Origin: Geobacillus vulcani PSS1
GTDB lineage: Bacteria > Bacillota > Bacilli > Bacillales > Anoxybacillaceae
Assembly: GCF_000733845.1 (NCBI RefSeq)
Contig: NZ_JPOI01000001.1
Location: forward strand, 2,791,001 to 2,855,000
DNA length: 64,000 bases
Reading direction: 5' to 3'
Under the pieces are notes generated by a model, which saw only the letters and a program-made list of their open reading frames with translations, was not told the origin of the DNA and ran no database searches. A program made the translations under genes and the position numbers. Below are positions 27,333-36,599 of this stretch, in pieces (position 1 is the first letter of the stretch; each line of letters starts with the position of its first letter).

Positions 27333-29381
27333 CTATTCGCGCTTGCCGCCATGCCCTTTTCCGTGCTTTTTTTCTTTTTTCTCTTTTTTGTTTTTTCCTT
27401 TTTCATGGCCGGGCGGACGCGGTTTTTCCTTCACCTTTGGCGGCACGGATTCAGGCGCCTTTGGCTCACGTTTTTTGTGTTCTCGTTCCGCTTGTTTCAC
27501 AAGCGGCAGCGAGAAGCGGACGACAGGCTGGCCGGCCAGCGCTTTTTCCATCATATGGCGGAAAATGATGGCCGCCGTTTCCCCGCTCGTCGTCGTCAAA
27601 TAATGCGTGCGATCCGGCCGGTCATAGCCGAGCCAAAGCGCACCGACCAGCTGCGGCGTATAGCCGACCATCCATTGGTCTTTCACCCCGTCGATGCCGG
27701 GGATCGTCATTTCGGTCGACCCGGTTTTGCCCGCAAGCTCCCGCCCCGGGATGGCAGCGCGCTTCCCGGTCCCTTCGCGGATGACGCCTTCAAGCAAAAA
27801 CGTCATTTGCTGCGCCACTTTCTTGGACGTGACAACCGTTCGCCGCGGCTTCCACTCCGCCACTTTGCGGCCGTAAGCATCGACGATTTTCGTAATGAGA
27901 TGGCCGTCCAAACGGACGCCATCATTGGCGAATACGGCGTACGCTTCGGCCATCTTAAGCGGTGACACGCCTCGGGACATGCCGCCAAGCGCGATGCCGA
28001 GCTGGCGGTCCTCTTTTTCCAACGGCAAGCCGAACCGGTGCAGCGCCTCCATCCCTTTGTCAAGGCCGATCTCGTTTAACAGCCAGACGGCCGGCACGTT
28101 GAGCGAATGAATGACCGCCTCATACATCGTCACCGTGCCGCGGTACGTGTGGTCGTAGTTTTGCGGGCGATAGCCGCCGAGATTGAGCGGCTCGTCTTTG
28201 AGCGGTGAAAACGGCCCGTACCCTTGTTCGAGCGCCGGCGTATACACGGCGAGCGGCTTAAGCGCTGACCCCGGTTGGCGCCTGAGCTCAGTGGCGCGAT
28301 TGAAACCGCGGAACACATGGCGGCCGCGGCCGCCGACTAACGCCTTCACCCCGCCCGTTTTCGGGTCGAGAAGCACTGCTCCGCTTTGGACAGGCACACC
28401 GTCCGGGCTGGACGGAAACAGCGAATCATTCGCATATACGGCTTCAAGCGCTTGCTGCATGTTCGGGTCAAGCTCCGTGTAAATGCGGAGCCCCCCGGAA
28501 AGGACATCGCTTTGCGTCAAGCCGTAGCGCGTGATCGCTTCGCGGATCAGCTCATCGACATAATAAGGATACTTCCCGGCATACGGGTCGCGTTTTGGTT
28601 CCTGTTGAATGGCAATGTGCTCGTTTTTCGCGGCGATCCACTCTTGATCATCGATATAGCCTTGCTCTTTCATGAGCGACAATACGACATTGCGCCGGGC
28701 AATCGCCTTCTTATAATGCCGAAGCGGAGAGAAAGCTGATGGGGCTTTCACCAATCCTGCGAGCATAGCCGACTCGCTGAGCGTCAGTTCAGAGACGTCT
28801 TTGCCGAAATATGTTTTCGCCGCGCTGGCCACCCCCCATGCCCCCGCACCGAAATAAATGCGATTGATGTACATTTCTAAAATTTCTTTTTTGCTGTACG
28901 TACGCTCAATTTTTTGTGCGATCAACCATTCCTTCCATTTGCGTGTCAACGTTTTTTCATTCGTTAAAAAGACGTTTTTCGCCAGCTGTTGAGTGATCGT
29001 GCTGCCGCCCTCGACCCACGCCCCGGCGCGAATGTTGCGCCACATCGCGCGCAAAAGCCCATAATAATCGACGCCATCATGCTCGTAAAAGCGGCGGTCT
29101 TCCGTCGCGACGATGGCCTCAAGAAAATAGTTGGGCACCCTGTCGATCGGCACTTCTTCGATGTTTGCCGCCGCGAGCTTGCTCGCGATGCGGCCGTGTT
29201 CATCATAAATGATTGTCGCTGCCGGCAACGGTGTTTCCAAGGCGGCAATGTTTTGTCGATCAATCGCCCACTGGAGCGCAGCAACAACGGCGGCCAAAGC
29301 CAAGGCGGCGGCAACGAGCGCCTGCAGCCAACACCGTCTTCGTCTTGTTTGTCTCATTTGCTGCCTGCTTTGCGCCTCCAC
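27333..29381 (-). CDS. Class A penicillin-binding protein (PBP2d/PBP1F-like)
   Basis: The bifunctional peptidoglycan synthase has about 682 residues: a cytoplasmic start, one membrane anchor (ALVAAALALAAVVAAL), a glycosyltransferase domain with EDRRFYEHDGVD and GGSTITQQLAKN, and a transpeptidase domain with SxxK in PGSALKPLAV, SLN in IHSLNVPAV and KTG in AGKTGSTEM. The C-terminus is a Lys/Pro/His-rich tail of about 50 residues. Length is close to the sporulation-related PbpG and PbpF of B. subtilis. The start is taken as GTG 29381 behind GGGGGG; the frame is open to 29453. It may act in germ cell wall synthesis, which is inference from length and family. Confidence 0.87.
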   Translation of the reverse strand: MEAQSRQQMRQTRRRRCWLQALVAAALALAAVVAALQWAIDRQNIAALETPLPAATIIYDEHGRIASKLAAANIEEVPIDRVPNYFLEAIVATEDRRFYEHDGVDYYGLLRAMWRNIRAGAWVEGGSTITQQLAKNVFLTNEKTLTRKWKEWLIAQKIERTYSKKEILEMYINRIYFGAGAWGVASAAKTYFGKDVSELTLSESAMLAGLVKAPSAFSPLRHYKKAIARRNVVLSLMKEQGYIDDQEWIAAKNEHIAIQQEPKRDPYAGKYPYYVDELIREAITRYGLTQSDVLSGGLRIYTELDPNMQQALEAVYANDSLFPSSPDGVPVQSGAVLLDPKTGGVKALVGGRGRHVFRGFNRATELRRQPGSALKPLAVYTPALEQGYGPFSPLKDEPLNLGGYRPQNYDHTYRGTVTMYEAVIHSLNVPAVWLLNEIGLDKGMEALHRFGLPLEKEDRQLGIALGGMSRGVSPLKMAEAYAVFANDGVRLDGHLITKIVDAYGRKVAEWKPRRTVVTSKKVAQQMTFLLEGVIREGTGKRAAIPGRELAGKTGSTEMTIPGIDGVKDQWMVGYTPQLVGALWLGYDRPDRTHYLTTTSGETAAIIFRHMMEKALAGQPVVRFSLPLVKQAEREHKKREPKAPESVPPKVKEKPRPPGHEKGKNKKEKKEKKHGKGHGGKRE

Positions 29382-29498
29382 AATGTTCCCCCCTGTCGCT
29401 TCGTCACGATTATACGATTCGCAGCCGGCCGCCCGTTTTCGTCTCTTTTTCATGGCTCAAAACAAAAAAGAAGCGGCCGTGTGCGCCGCTTCCCTTGT

Positions 29499-31211
29499 TT
29501 ACGCCGATGGCGATTTCTGCTTTTTTCCTTTTAAGAAGAACGCCATGACGAGCGCCACCACCGTTAAGCCAGTAGCGACGAAAAAGGCGTCGTTGATCCC
29601 CTGGACCGTTGACTGTTGCTGCACCAGTCCATACAACAGCTGGGCGATCGCCTCATCGCTTGGGATCGCCTGTTTCAATTGACCGACAAGGCTCATGAAC
29701 AACGGATTGTTTTCCGTCATTTCATTGCGGTACGTTTCCACATGGAATTTTGTCCGGTTGGACATGATCGTCACCAAAAACGCCGTCCCGAGCGAAGCGG
29801 CCACTTGACGGATCGTATTCGACATTGCCGTGCCATGGCTGTACAGATGACGCGGCAAGGCGTTTAACCCTTCGGTCATGATCGGCATCCCGAGCATCGA
29901 CATGCCGAACATCCGGAAAATATAAAGCCAAATCAACTGGCTGTAGGGCGTATCCATCGTGAGCTTGCTGAATTCCCACGTCGTCACAGCGGTGATGATC
30001 AAGCCGACAATAGCGAGCATCCGCGCGCCGATGCGGTCAAACACCCAACCGGAGATCGGCGACATGATCGCCATGACGATCGCCCCCGGCAGCAACAGCA
30101 AACCGGCATCGAGCGGCGTAAAGCCGCGCAAGTTTTGCAAATACACGGGAAGCAAGACCATCGCGGCAAACATCGCCATGTTGATGACCGAACCGATGAC
30201 GGTCGCCAACGTAAACACCGGGTAGCGGAACACGCGGAAATTGAGCACCGGATGCTCCGAGCGGAGCGAACGCCATGTAAACATGATGAGGAACAAGGCG
30301 CCGATGACGAGCGAAACCACGACCTCTGTCTCGCCCCATCCTTTGCTGCCGGCTTCGCTGAAGCCATATAGAACGCCGCCAAACCCGATCGTGGAGTAGA
30401 CCGCCCCTTGCACGTCCAGCACTGGATTGCCTTTACGCGGCGTATATTTCAACCAGACGGAGGCAAGCACAATGTCTAACAGCGCAATCGGCAAAACGAC
30501 GTAAAACAACAGCCGCCATGTATAATGTTCCACAAGCCATCCGGACAGCGTCGGCCCGACCGCCGGCGCAAACATCATGGCGATTCCCACCGTCCCCATC
30601 GCCACCCCGCGGCGTTCTGGCGGGAAAATCGACAACATAATGACCATCATCAGCTGCATAATAATGCCGGCTCCCACCGCTTGCGTCAACCGTCCGGCAA
30701 GCATGACGGCAAACGATGGAGCGATCGAGCAAACAAACGCGCCGATGGCGAAAAACGACATGCCCGATAAAAACAGCCGTTTCGCTGGAAACTTGGCGAT
30801 TAAAAACGGGCTGATCGGGATGAGCACTCCGTTGACGAGCATATAGCCGGTCACGAGCCATTGAATCGTCGACGTTTCCACGTTGAAATCTTGCATCATA
30901 TGCGGCAAGGCGACGTTGATCAACGTTTGATTTAAAATGGCGACAAACGCGCCAAGCATGACCGTCGCCACAACCTTGCCGCGGCTGCCGATATCCCCGA
31001 GGCCGCCTTGCCCAGCTGGGGCGGTCGAACGCCCATCCGTTTCTGTCGACGGCTGCGCTTTCGTTTCCTCCACCGGTCGAGCGTTGGCTTCCGCCGCTTC
31101 ATCGGCCGCCTTCACTGCGGCTGAAGCCGATTTGCGGCGGCGCAGCGCGATGTTGACCGCCGCCAAGACCAAAACGGCAAACACAGTATATCCCATAACA
31201 AATGCTGTCAT
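29499..31211 (-). CDS. DHA2 family MFS multidrug exporter (EmrB/QacA type)
   Basis: The protein of 570 residues is a 14-segment drug:H+ antiporter (NQTLINVALPHMMQDF, GRLTQAVGAGIIMQ). It has an unusual N-terminal extension of about 85 residues: a first hydrophobic segment, a basic stretch RRRKSA, and an acidic/Ala-rich linker before the first usual transmembrane segment. It is the last gene of a MarR-membrane fusion-MFS operon, so it probably exports lipophilic toxins with the fusion protein upstream. The substrate is unknown. Confidence 0.87.
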   Translation of the reverse strand: MTAFVMGYTVFAVLVLAAVNIALRRRKSASAAVKAADEAAEANARPVEETKAQPSTETDGRSTAPAGQGGLGDIGSRGKVVATVMLGAFVAILNQTLINVALPHMMQDFNVETSTIQWLVTGYMLVNGVLIPISPFLIAKFPAKRLFLSGMSFFAIGAFVCSIAPSFAVMLAGRLTQAVGAGIIMQLMMVIMLSIFPPERRGVAMGTVGIAMMFAPAVGPTLSGWLVEHYTWRLLFYVVLPIALLDIVLASVWLKYTPRKGNPVLDVQGAVYSTIGFGGVLYGFSEAGSKGWGETEVVVSLVIGALFLIMFTWRSLRSEHPVLNFRVFRYPVFTLATVIGSVINMAMFAAMVLLPVYLQNLRGFTPLDAGLLLLPGAIVMAIMSPISGWVFDRIGARMLAIVGLIITAVTTWEFSKLTMDTPYSQLIWLYIFRMFGMSMLGMPIMTEGLNALPRHLYSHGTAMSNTIRQVAASLGTAFLVTIMSNRTKFHVETYRNEMTENNPLFMSLVGQLKQAIPSDEAIAQLLYGLVQQQSTVQGINDAFFVATGLTVVALVMAFFLKGKKQKSPSA

Positions 31212-31221
31212 CTTCCATCAC

Positions 31222-31863
31222 CTACTTATGAATGCGGACGGTGACGTTCATGCCCGGCACAAGTCCGGCTCCGCTGTAGTTGTCAATGGAAATCGTCACC
31301 GGGATGACTTGGGTCACTTTCGTGTAGTTGCCGGTTGCATTGGAACTTGGCAGCAGACTGAACGTATTCGCTGTCGCGTTGCCGATTTTTTCGACTTTGC
31401 CGCTGAACTTGCGATCCGGATACGCGTCCACATAAATATCGACGTCTTGCCCGACTTTTACGTCTTCAATATCCGTCTCTTCAATATTCGCCGTCACCCA
31501 CAAATCGTTCAAATCAAACCCGCGGGCCAGCGCCATCCCCGCGGCGACAAACGAGTCTTTGACCGCGTTTTGCTGCACGATCGTCATCCGATGCGGCACG
31601 GTCACCGGCACCGTTGTTTTGCCGTCAAACACCTCGCCGATTTCTTCCCCAGCTGAGAAGGTTTTTCCCGTGTCGCCCCGCCAGGATGTCAGTTTTCCGG
31701 ACAGCGGCGCAGCAACCGAGATGACCTGGCCGTCGATGCGGGCGTTGTCCGTTTTAATGTAGTTCGTTGCTTCATTCACATAGTAGTAGGCGGCAAAGCC
31801 TCCACCGACAAGCAAAATGAGCACAATGATGTTCAACGCAACCAATCGTTTCACGTTCACCAT
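31222..31863 (-). CDS. EmrA/HlyD family membrane fusion protein
   Basis: The protein of 213 residues has one N-terminal membrane segment (LIVLILLVGGGFAAYYYV region), a biotinyl-lipoyl-like half (IDGQVISVAAPLSGKLTSW) and a beta-barrel region (LWVTANIEETDIEDVKVGQDVDIYVDAYP). It lacks the long helical hairpin of Gram-negative EmrA, as is usual in Firmicutes. It begins directly after the MarR stop and precedes the MFS gene by 10 bp. Confidence 0.85.
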   Translation of the reverse strand: MVNVKRLVALNIIVLILLVGGGFAAYYYVNEATNYIKTDNARIDGQVISVAAPLSGKLTSWRGDTGKTFSAGEEIGEVFDGKTTVPVTVPHRMTIVQQNAVKDSFVAAGMALARGFDLNDLWVTANIEETDIEDVKVGQDVDIYVDAYPDRKFSGKVEKIGNATANTFSLLPSSNATGNYTKVTQVIPVTISIDNYSGAGLVPGMNVTVRIHK

Positions 31864-32304
31864 CTATTCCTCCCCAAGTAAAATCGCTTTGATTTTTTCA
31901 TGAAGATGCAAAAACTGTTCAATCTCCTCTGGAGAGACGAGTTCTTGAATGCGGCGAAGCCGCCGGCGCAGCACCGACTGCTCGCCAAACGCTTCCAACA
32001 CCGTCTCTTTTCCTTTTTCCGTCAAACTCAAAATGACCGCCCGCCGATCTTGTTTCGACGGCTCGCGGACAACAAGGCCGGCGCCGACGAGCCGGTCGAC
32101 CGTGCCGCTCACATTGCTGTTGCTTAAATTGAGCTTTTCCGCCAAATCCTGAAGGCGGATATATTCCTTTTTCATCAGCGTGTACAGCACGACCAGTTGC
32201 ACTTCCGTAATCCCAACGCGAGCGGCATCTTCACGGATGAGCCGATACAGCGCCTTTTGCGTCCGGAAGACGGCGTACATGATGTCTCGGCTGATTCCTT
32301 CCAT
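31864..32304 (-). CDS. MarR family regulator of the efflux operon
   Basis: The protein of 146 residues has the MarR winged helix (IRLQDLAEKLNLSNSNVSGTVDRL, the wing around REPSKQDRRAVILSLT). It opens the efflux operon and should repress it until a ligand binds. GGAGGGGGGAGG precedes ATG 32304. A promoter and an inverted repeat lie directly upstream. Confidence 0.87.
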   Translation of the reverse strand: MEGISRDIMYAVFRTQKALYRLIREDAARVGITEVQLVVLYTLMKKEYIRLQDLAEKLNLSNSNVSGTVDRLVGAGLVVREPSKQDRRAVILSLTEKGKETVLEAFGEQSVLRRRLRRIQELVSPEEIEQFLHLHEKIKAILLGEE

Positions 32305-32336
32305 ACCTCCCCCCTCCTTGCCTCATCTTTCTTATT

Positions 32337-32403
32337 GGAATAGTTTCAATACGAATTATTCCTGCACGAAATATGATTATAACATGGAAACAGGGAAAAT
32401 CAA
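32337..32403 (-). promoter_or_regulatory. Promoter and MarR-type operator of the efflux operon
   Basis: On the minus strand TTGATT (32398-32403) and TATAAT (32376-32381) are 16 bp apart. Just downstream of the expected transcription start lies the inverted repeat GGAATA (32337-32342) / TATTCC (32357-32362), with further pseudo-symmetry inside. A repressor bound here would block the operon. Binding is inferred. Confidence 0.65.
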
Positions 32404-32455
32404 CTATATTGTTTCGTGTTTTTGACCAAACATACGCGACCAACATCAAGACCAA

Positions 32456-32498
32456 AAAAGCGTCCAACTGGATGTCCTTCATCCAGTTGGACGCTTTT
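32456..32498. terminator. Perfect 19 bp hairpin with flanking A and T runs, orphan terminator
   Basis: The arms 32456-32474 and 32480-32498 are exact complements around the loop TCCTT, with AAAA on one side and TTTT on the other. No recognisable gene ends here on either strand: the MarR promoter is on one side and about 270 bp of unassigned sequence on the other. It may end a lost gene or a small RNA. Confidence 0.6.
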
Positions 32499-32768
32499 GC
32501 CGTCTCTCATTCGTGAATCCGCGCCGCGGTTGCCGTCGACTGAATGCAGTTTCTCAACCACGCTCCACCAAGTGGGTGTTCGCAGAAGCGTTCCTGCCGT
32601 CCTCCATCACGAATATTGAGGCATGACATTCCCGCTTCAATGTAGAACTCCCTTTCTATTGCCATCGGTTGAAACTTCATTCTACAACGCACAACGCAGC
32701 AGCGGATTGGTGATTATTATGATACATGATCTGCTGCTCCTTGACAAGAGGGACAGCCATCCATTTTT
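32499..32768. other. Unassigned spacer downstream of the leucine-degradation operon
   Basis: About 270 bp without a supported gene. A 61-codon minus-strand frame at 32507-32692 has no ribosome site or family resemblance that I can defend. GCAGCAG near 32694 and CTGCTGC near 32732 could pair and end the carboxylase operon transcript. Confidence 0.4.
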
Positions 32769-34322
32769 TCAAACGGGATACACCCCATGCTTCCGCTCAG
32801 AAAAGACCATATACTTGGACATATAGGCCTCAAATCGCCGAATCAGCTCGTTGCGCAACTCGTTCGGCGCAATGATTCCATCGACGACCAGCTCGGAAGC
32901 GAGCCGATAAATATCGATGTCACGCCGGTATTCCTCGCGTTTTTGTTCGACAAATGCCGCCCGCTCTTCTGGCGGCAGCTCGGCAATTTTGTTGGCGTAA
33001 ACGGCGTTGACGGCCGCTTCCGGCCCCATGACGGCGATTTGCGCATTCGGAAGCGCCAAACAGCAATCCGGTTCAAACGCCGGCCCGGCCATGGCGTACA
33101 GTCCGGCCCCGTACGCTTTGCGGACGATGACCGAGATTTTTGGCACCGTCGCTTCCGACATGGCCGCGATCATTTTCGCCCCATGGCGGATAATGCCGGC
33201 CCGCTCGACTTTCGTGCCGATCATAAAGCCAGGGACGTCGGCCAAAAACAAAAGCGGGATATGGAACGCGTCGCAAAGCGTGATGAATTTCGCCGCTTTA
33301 TCAGCCGAATCGTGGAACAACACGCCGCCTTTGACGCGCGGCTGGTTGGCAATGATGCCGATCGGCTGGCCGGCAAGGCGCGCCAGTCCCGTAATGATTT
33401 CCGGCGCAAACAGTTTTTTGATTTCACAAAACGATCCTTCGTCAATGATCCGCTCAATCAAATCATACATGTTGAACGGCGCATTTTGATTTTCCGGCAC
33501 AATGTCTTCGATCGTTTTGTCAAACGATTTCGGCGGCTTGGCCTCGACCACCGGCGGCTTTTCGCTGTAATTGGATGGAAAATACGACAAATAACGTCGC
33601 GCATAGGCAATCGCTTCTTCTTCCGTTTTCACGAGCACGTCGCCGCAGCCCGAGACGGTGCAATGCATGCGGGCGCCGCCCATCTCTTCGAGCGTCACTT
33701 TTTCCCCGATCACCATTTCCGCCATGCGCGGCGAGCCTAAGTACATCGAGGCATTGCCTTCCACCATGATGACGATATCGCAAAACGCGGGAATATAGGC
33801 GCCGCCGGCTGCTGATGGACCGAACAGCAGGCACACTTGCGGCACTTTGCCGGACAGCTTCACCTCATTGTAAAAAATGCGCCCCGCCCCGCGCCGGCCG
33901 GGGAACATTTCCAGCTGGTCGGTAATGCGGGCGCCGGCCGAGTCCACCAAATAAATGATCGGACAGCGCAGCTTTTCCGCCGTCTCTTGGATGCGAATGA
34001 TTTTTTCGACCGTGCGCGCTCCCCACGAGCCGGCTTTGACGGTCGAATCGTTCGCCATCACGCAGACAATGCGGCCATTGATTTTGCCGATGCCGGTCAC
34101 CACCCCGTCAGCCGGCAAATCGCCCGCCAAACAGTTGGCAAACAATCCGTCTTCCACTTCCAAACCGTGATCAAGCAGCAAGTTCAGCCGCTCGCGAACA
34201 AACAATTTCCCTTGGGCCGCATTTTTTTCATGATATTTTGGCGCCCCACCTTTCTTGATCTCCGCCGCTCTTTTCTCCAGCTCCGCTGCGAGCGTGTCGT
34301 GTTGGTTGGCTGTTTCCTTCAT
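32769..34322 (-). CDS. yngE: Acyl-CoA carboxylase carboxyltransferase subunit (YngE, methylcrotonyl-CoA type)
   Basis: The protein of 517 residues transfers carboxyl from carboxybiotin to an acyl-CoA, by context 3-methylcrotonyl-CoA. Carboxyltransferase marks include SAGARITDQLEMFPGR, GPSAAGGAYIPAFCD, and ADVPGFMIGTKVERAGII. It is the last gene of an operon whose gene order is that of B. subtilis yngJIHGFE. ATG 34322 follows AAGGAGGGG; the frame open to 34388 is unsupported. A 154 bp gap before it could hold a processing or weak promoter site, though I see no clear one. Confidence 0.88.
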   Translation of the reverse strand: MKETANQHDTLAAELEKRAAEIKKGGAPKYHEKNAAQGKLFVRERLNLLLDHGLEVEDGLFANCLAGDLPADGVVTGIGKINGRIVCVMANDSTVKAGSWGARTVEKIIRIQETAEKLRCPIIYLVDSAGARITDQLEMFPGRRGAGRIFYNEVKLSGKVPQVCLLFGPSAAGGAYIPAFCDIVIMVEGNASMYLGSPRMAEMVIGEKVTLEEMGGARMHCTVSGCGDVLVKTEEEAIAYARRYLSYFPSNYSEKPPVVEAKPPKSFDKTIEDIVPENQNAPFNMYDLIERIIDEGSFCEIKKLFAPEIITGLARLAGQPIGIIANQPRVKGGVLFHDSADKAAKFITLCDAFHIPLLFLADVPGFMIGTKVERAGIIRHGAKMIAAMSEATVPKISVIVRKAYGAGLYAMAGPAFEPDCCLALPNAQIAVMGPEAAVNAVYANKIAELPPEERAAFVEQKREEYRRDIDIYRLASELVVDGIIAPNELRNELIRRFEAYMSKYMVFSERKHGVYPV

Positions 34323-34476
34323 CTCGTTGTTTCCCCTCCTTGTTTTGATGGATCTGGCTGTTCCATCCCGCGTGTTCGTCTGGAACAAGGTTGGATGCCG
34401 TGTCGGATCCCCGCGAAAAGCCGGGTCGGCGAAAGCGCTTCGTGCGGCTTCCGGCCCCCTCCTTGTCTAAGCGGGC

Positions 34477-35259
34477 TTACTCGCCTTTGTACACCGGCTT
34501 CCGCTTTTCTTTAAACGCCTGCAAGCCTTCCAACCGGTCTTTCGTCGGAATGGTCGCCTCATAGGCGAGCTGTTCAATGGCAAGACCGGTCTCCAAATCA
34601 ACGTTAAATACGCTTTGGATCGCCCGTTTCGCCTGCCGGACGGCAATCGGCGCGTTTTCGGCGATTTGCCGGGCCAATTCAAGAGCACGATCCATCAGCT
34701 CGGAGCGCGGCACGGCGTATTCGACAAGGCCGATTCGCTCCGCCTCTTTGGCGGTGATGCGCTTGGCGGCAAAAATCAATTCTTTCGCTTTTCCGATGCC
34801 AACAAGGCGTGGGAGCCGCTGCGTCCCCCCCGCTCCCGGAATGATGCCGAGCGACGTTTCCGTCAGCCCAAGCTGGATGTCGTCGGCAGCAAACCGGATG
34901 TCACAAGCCAGGGCAAGCTCCAACCCGCCGCCAAACGCCGAGCCGTTTAAAACGGCGATAACCGGCTGCGGCACTTTCTCCACCTCGTTGATCGTTTTGC
35001 TGATTAAGGCAACGGTTTGCCGCACTTCCGTTTCATTCATCCCCGCCCGCTCTTTCAAATCAGCGCCGGCGCAAAACACTTTGTCTCCTGCTCCGGTCAG
35101 CAGGACAACGCGCACGTCTTTCCGAAATTTGATCTCCTGAAAGAGCGCGCCAAGCTCGAACAGAAGCGCTCTTGAAAGCGCGTTGGCCGCTTCCGGACGG
35201 TTTAATGTCACAACGGCGAGGCCATGTTCTTGTGTTTCAAACGATACAAGTGTGCCCAC
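34477..35259 (-). CDS. yngF: Enoyl-CoA hydratase, methylglutaconyl-CoA type (YngF)
   Basis: The protein of 260 residues is a crotonase. The oxyanion-hole segment is AGADLKERAGM, and the catalytic region NGSAFGGGLELALACDIRF and LGIIPGAGGTQRLPRLVG contains the two Glu positions of hydratases. In this operon it should hydrate 3-methylglutaconyl-CoA to HMG-CoA. The start is GTG 35259 behind GGGGGAAACAC, 11 bp after the HMG-CoA lyase gene. Confidence 0.88.
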   Translation of the reverse strand: MGTLVSFETQEHGLAVVTLNRPEAANALSRALLFELGALFQEIKFRKDVRVVLLTGAGDKVFCAGADLKERAGMNETEVRQTVALISKTINEVEKVPQPVIAVLNGSAFGGGLELALACDIRFAADDIQLGLTETSLGIIPGAGGTQRLPRLVGIGKAKELIFAAKRITAKEAERIGLVEYAVPRSELMDRALELARQIAENAPIAVRQAKRAIQSVFNVDLETGLAIEQLAYEATIPTKDRLEGLQAFKEKRKPVYKGE

Positions 35260-35270
35260 GTGTTTCCCCC

Positions 35271-36170
35271 CTATGATCCAACCGTTTGCAAATAGCGGCT
35301 CGGAAGCGGGCGGCCGATTTTGTCGCGGATAAACAAAGCCGCTTTCGTCAGCCGCTCGACATCGATGTCGGTTTCAATCCCCATGCCATGAAGCATATAC
35401 ACTAAATCATCGGTGGCGACGTTTCCCGATGCCCCTGGGGCGTACGGGCAACCGCCGAGGCCGCCGAGCGAGCTGTCAAACGTCGTAATTCCCATTTCCA
35501 TTGACACTACAATATTGGCGAGCGCCGTCCCTCTCGTGTCATGGAAATGCATCGCGATCCGATCAGCCGGAAAACGACGGAGCACCTCGGCAAGCACGTC
35601 TTCAACTTGTTTGGGCGTCGCCACGCCGATCGTATCGCCAAGCGACAGTTCGTCAACCCCCATCGCCAGCAGCCGGTCGGCGACCGTGAGCACTTGATCG
35701 ACGGGGACCGCCCCTTCATACGGGCAGCCAAACACGGTCGAGACGTAGCCACGCACCGTTTTTCCGGCTTGTTTGGCCATCTTCACAACCGCTTCAAGCA
35801 CCGGAAACGTGGCGGCGATCGTTTTGTTAATGTTTTTTTGGTTGTGCGTTTCGCTCGCTGACATGAAGACGCCGACTTCATCCACCCCAGCGCCAAGCGC
35901 CCGCTCAAGCCCCTTTTCGTTCGGGACGAGCGCCGCGTACGTGACGCCGTCTTTGCGGCGAATGCCGGCTGCGACTTCGGCAGCATCGGCGAGCTGCGGA
36001 ATCCATTTCGGATGGACGAAGGAAGTCACCTCAATGTACGACAGCCCCGTTTCTGACAATAGGTTGATCCAAGCGATTTTATCGGCGGTTGCGATCGGCG
36101 CTGCTTCGTTTTGCAGGCCGTCGCGCGGGCCGACTTCTTTGATCGTCACCTTCGCCGGCCATCGGCTCAT
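35271..36170 (-). CDS. yngG: Hydroxymethylglutaryl-CoA lyase (YngG)
   Basis: The protein of 299 residues cleaves HMG-CoA to acetyl-CoA and acetoacetate, the last step of leucine degradation. Marks are VTIKEVGPRDGLQNE at the start, SLGDTIGVATP, HFHDTRGTALAN and the signature GGLGGCPYAPGASGN with the catalytic Cys. AGGGGGAG precedes ATG 36170; the upstream extension to 36224 lacks a site. A gap of about 195 bp separates it from the biotin carrier gene. Confidence 0.92.
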   Translation of the reverse strand: MSRWPAKVTIKEVGPRDGLQNEAAPIATADKIAWINLLSETGLSYIEVTSFVHPKWIPQLADAAEVAAGIRRKDGVTYAALVPNEKGLERALGAGVDEVGVFMSASETHNQKNINKTIAATFPVLEAVVKMAKQAGKTVRGYVSTVFGCPYEGAVPVDQVLTVADRLLAMGVDELSLGDTIGVATPKQVEDVLAEVLRRFPADRIAMHFHDTRGTALANIVVSMEMGITTFDSSLGGLGGCPYAPGASGNVATDDLVYMLHGMGIETDIDVERLTKAALFIRDKIGRPLPSRYLQTVGS

Positions 36171-36364
36171 GCTCTGCTCCCCCTTTTCGCTTCGTCTCCG
36201 CCTTTTTGTCGTTGACCGTGTCAAACGGCTCCCTTCCCCTATCGTTGGCGGGTGTTAGTCAAGGGCGAATCCGACTCTCCCCATCCCCCTTGATGCTCAA
36301 TGGGGTCGGTGTGGAGTTTTCATAAAACGTTGGACGCTACCTGTTGGCGGAACCGTCTGCTTCC

Positions 36365-36577
36365 CTACTCGATCTCAACGAGTACGTCGCCTTCGTTCAC
36401 GAAATCTCCTTCTTGCACATGAATGTGCTTCACAACGCCGGACGTCTCGGCGGCAACTGGAATTTCCATTTTCATTGATTCCAAAATGACGACGTCTTGC
36501 CCTTCTTCGACGCGGTCACCGACCGCAACGACAATCTTCCAGACGCTTCCGGCCATCGTGGCGGCAACTTGCTTCAT
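36365..36577 (-). CDS. yngHB: Biotin carrier protein (YngHB)
   Basis: The 70-residue protein is a stand-alone biotinyl domain with ESMKMEIPV, whose Lys is biotinylated by BirA. It shuttles carboxyl between the biotin carboxylase encoded just upstream and the carboxyltransferase at the end of the operon. GGAGGAAG precedes ATG 36577. The longer frame to 36787 lies in the carboxylase gene and is rejected. Biotin supply fits the presence of bioB elsewhere in the window. Confidence 0.9.
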   Translation of the reverse strand: MKQVAATMAGSVWKIVVAVGDRVEEGQDVVILESMKMEIPVAAETSGVVKHIHVQEGDFVNEGDVLVEIE

Positions 36578-36599
36578 CGTTTCTTCCTCCGTTTCTGCT

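Noticed and set aside
32507..32692. Minus-strand 61-codon frame
   Set aside because: It looks faintly gene-like but has no ribosome site and no family that I can name; left as unassigned spacer.
32787..33740. Plus-strand open frame of 317 codons
   Set aside because: It is antisense to the carboxyltransferase gene, His/Arg/Asp-rich shadow coding without a ribosome site or family match.
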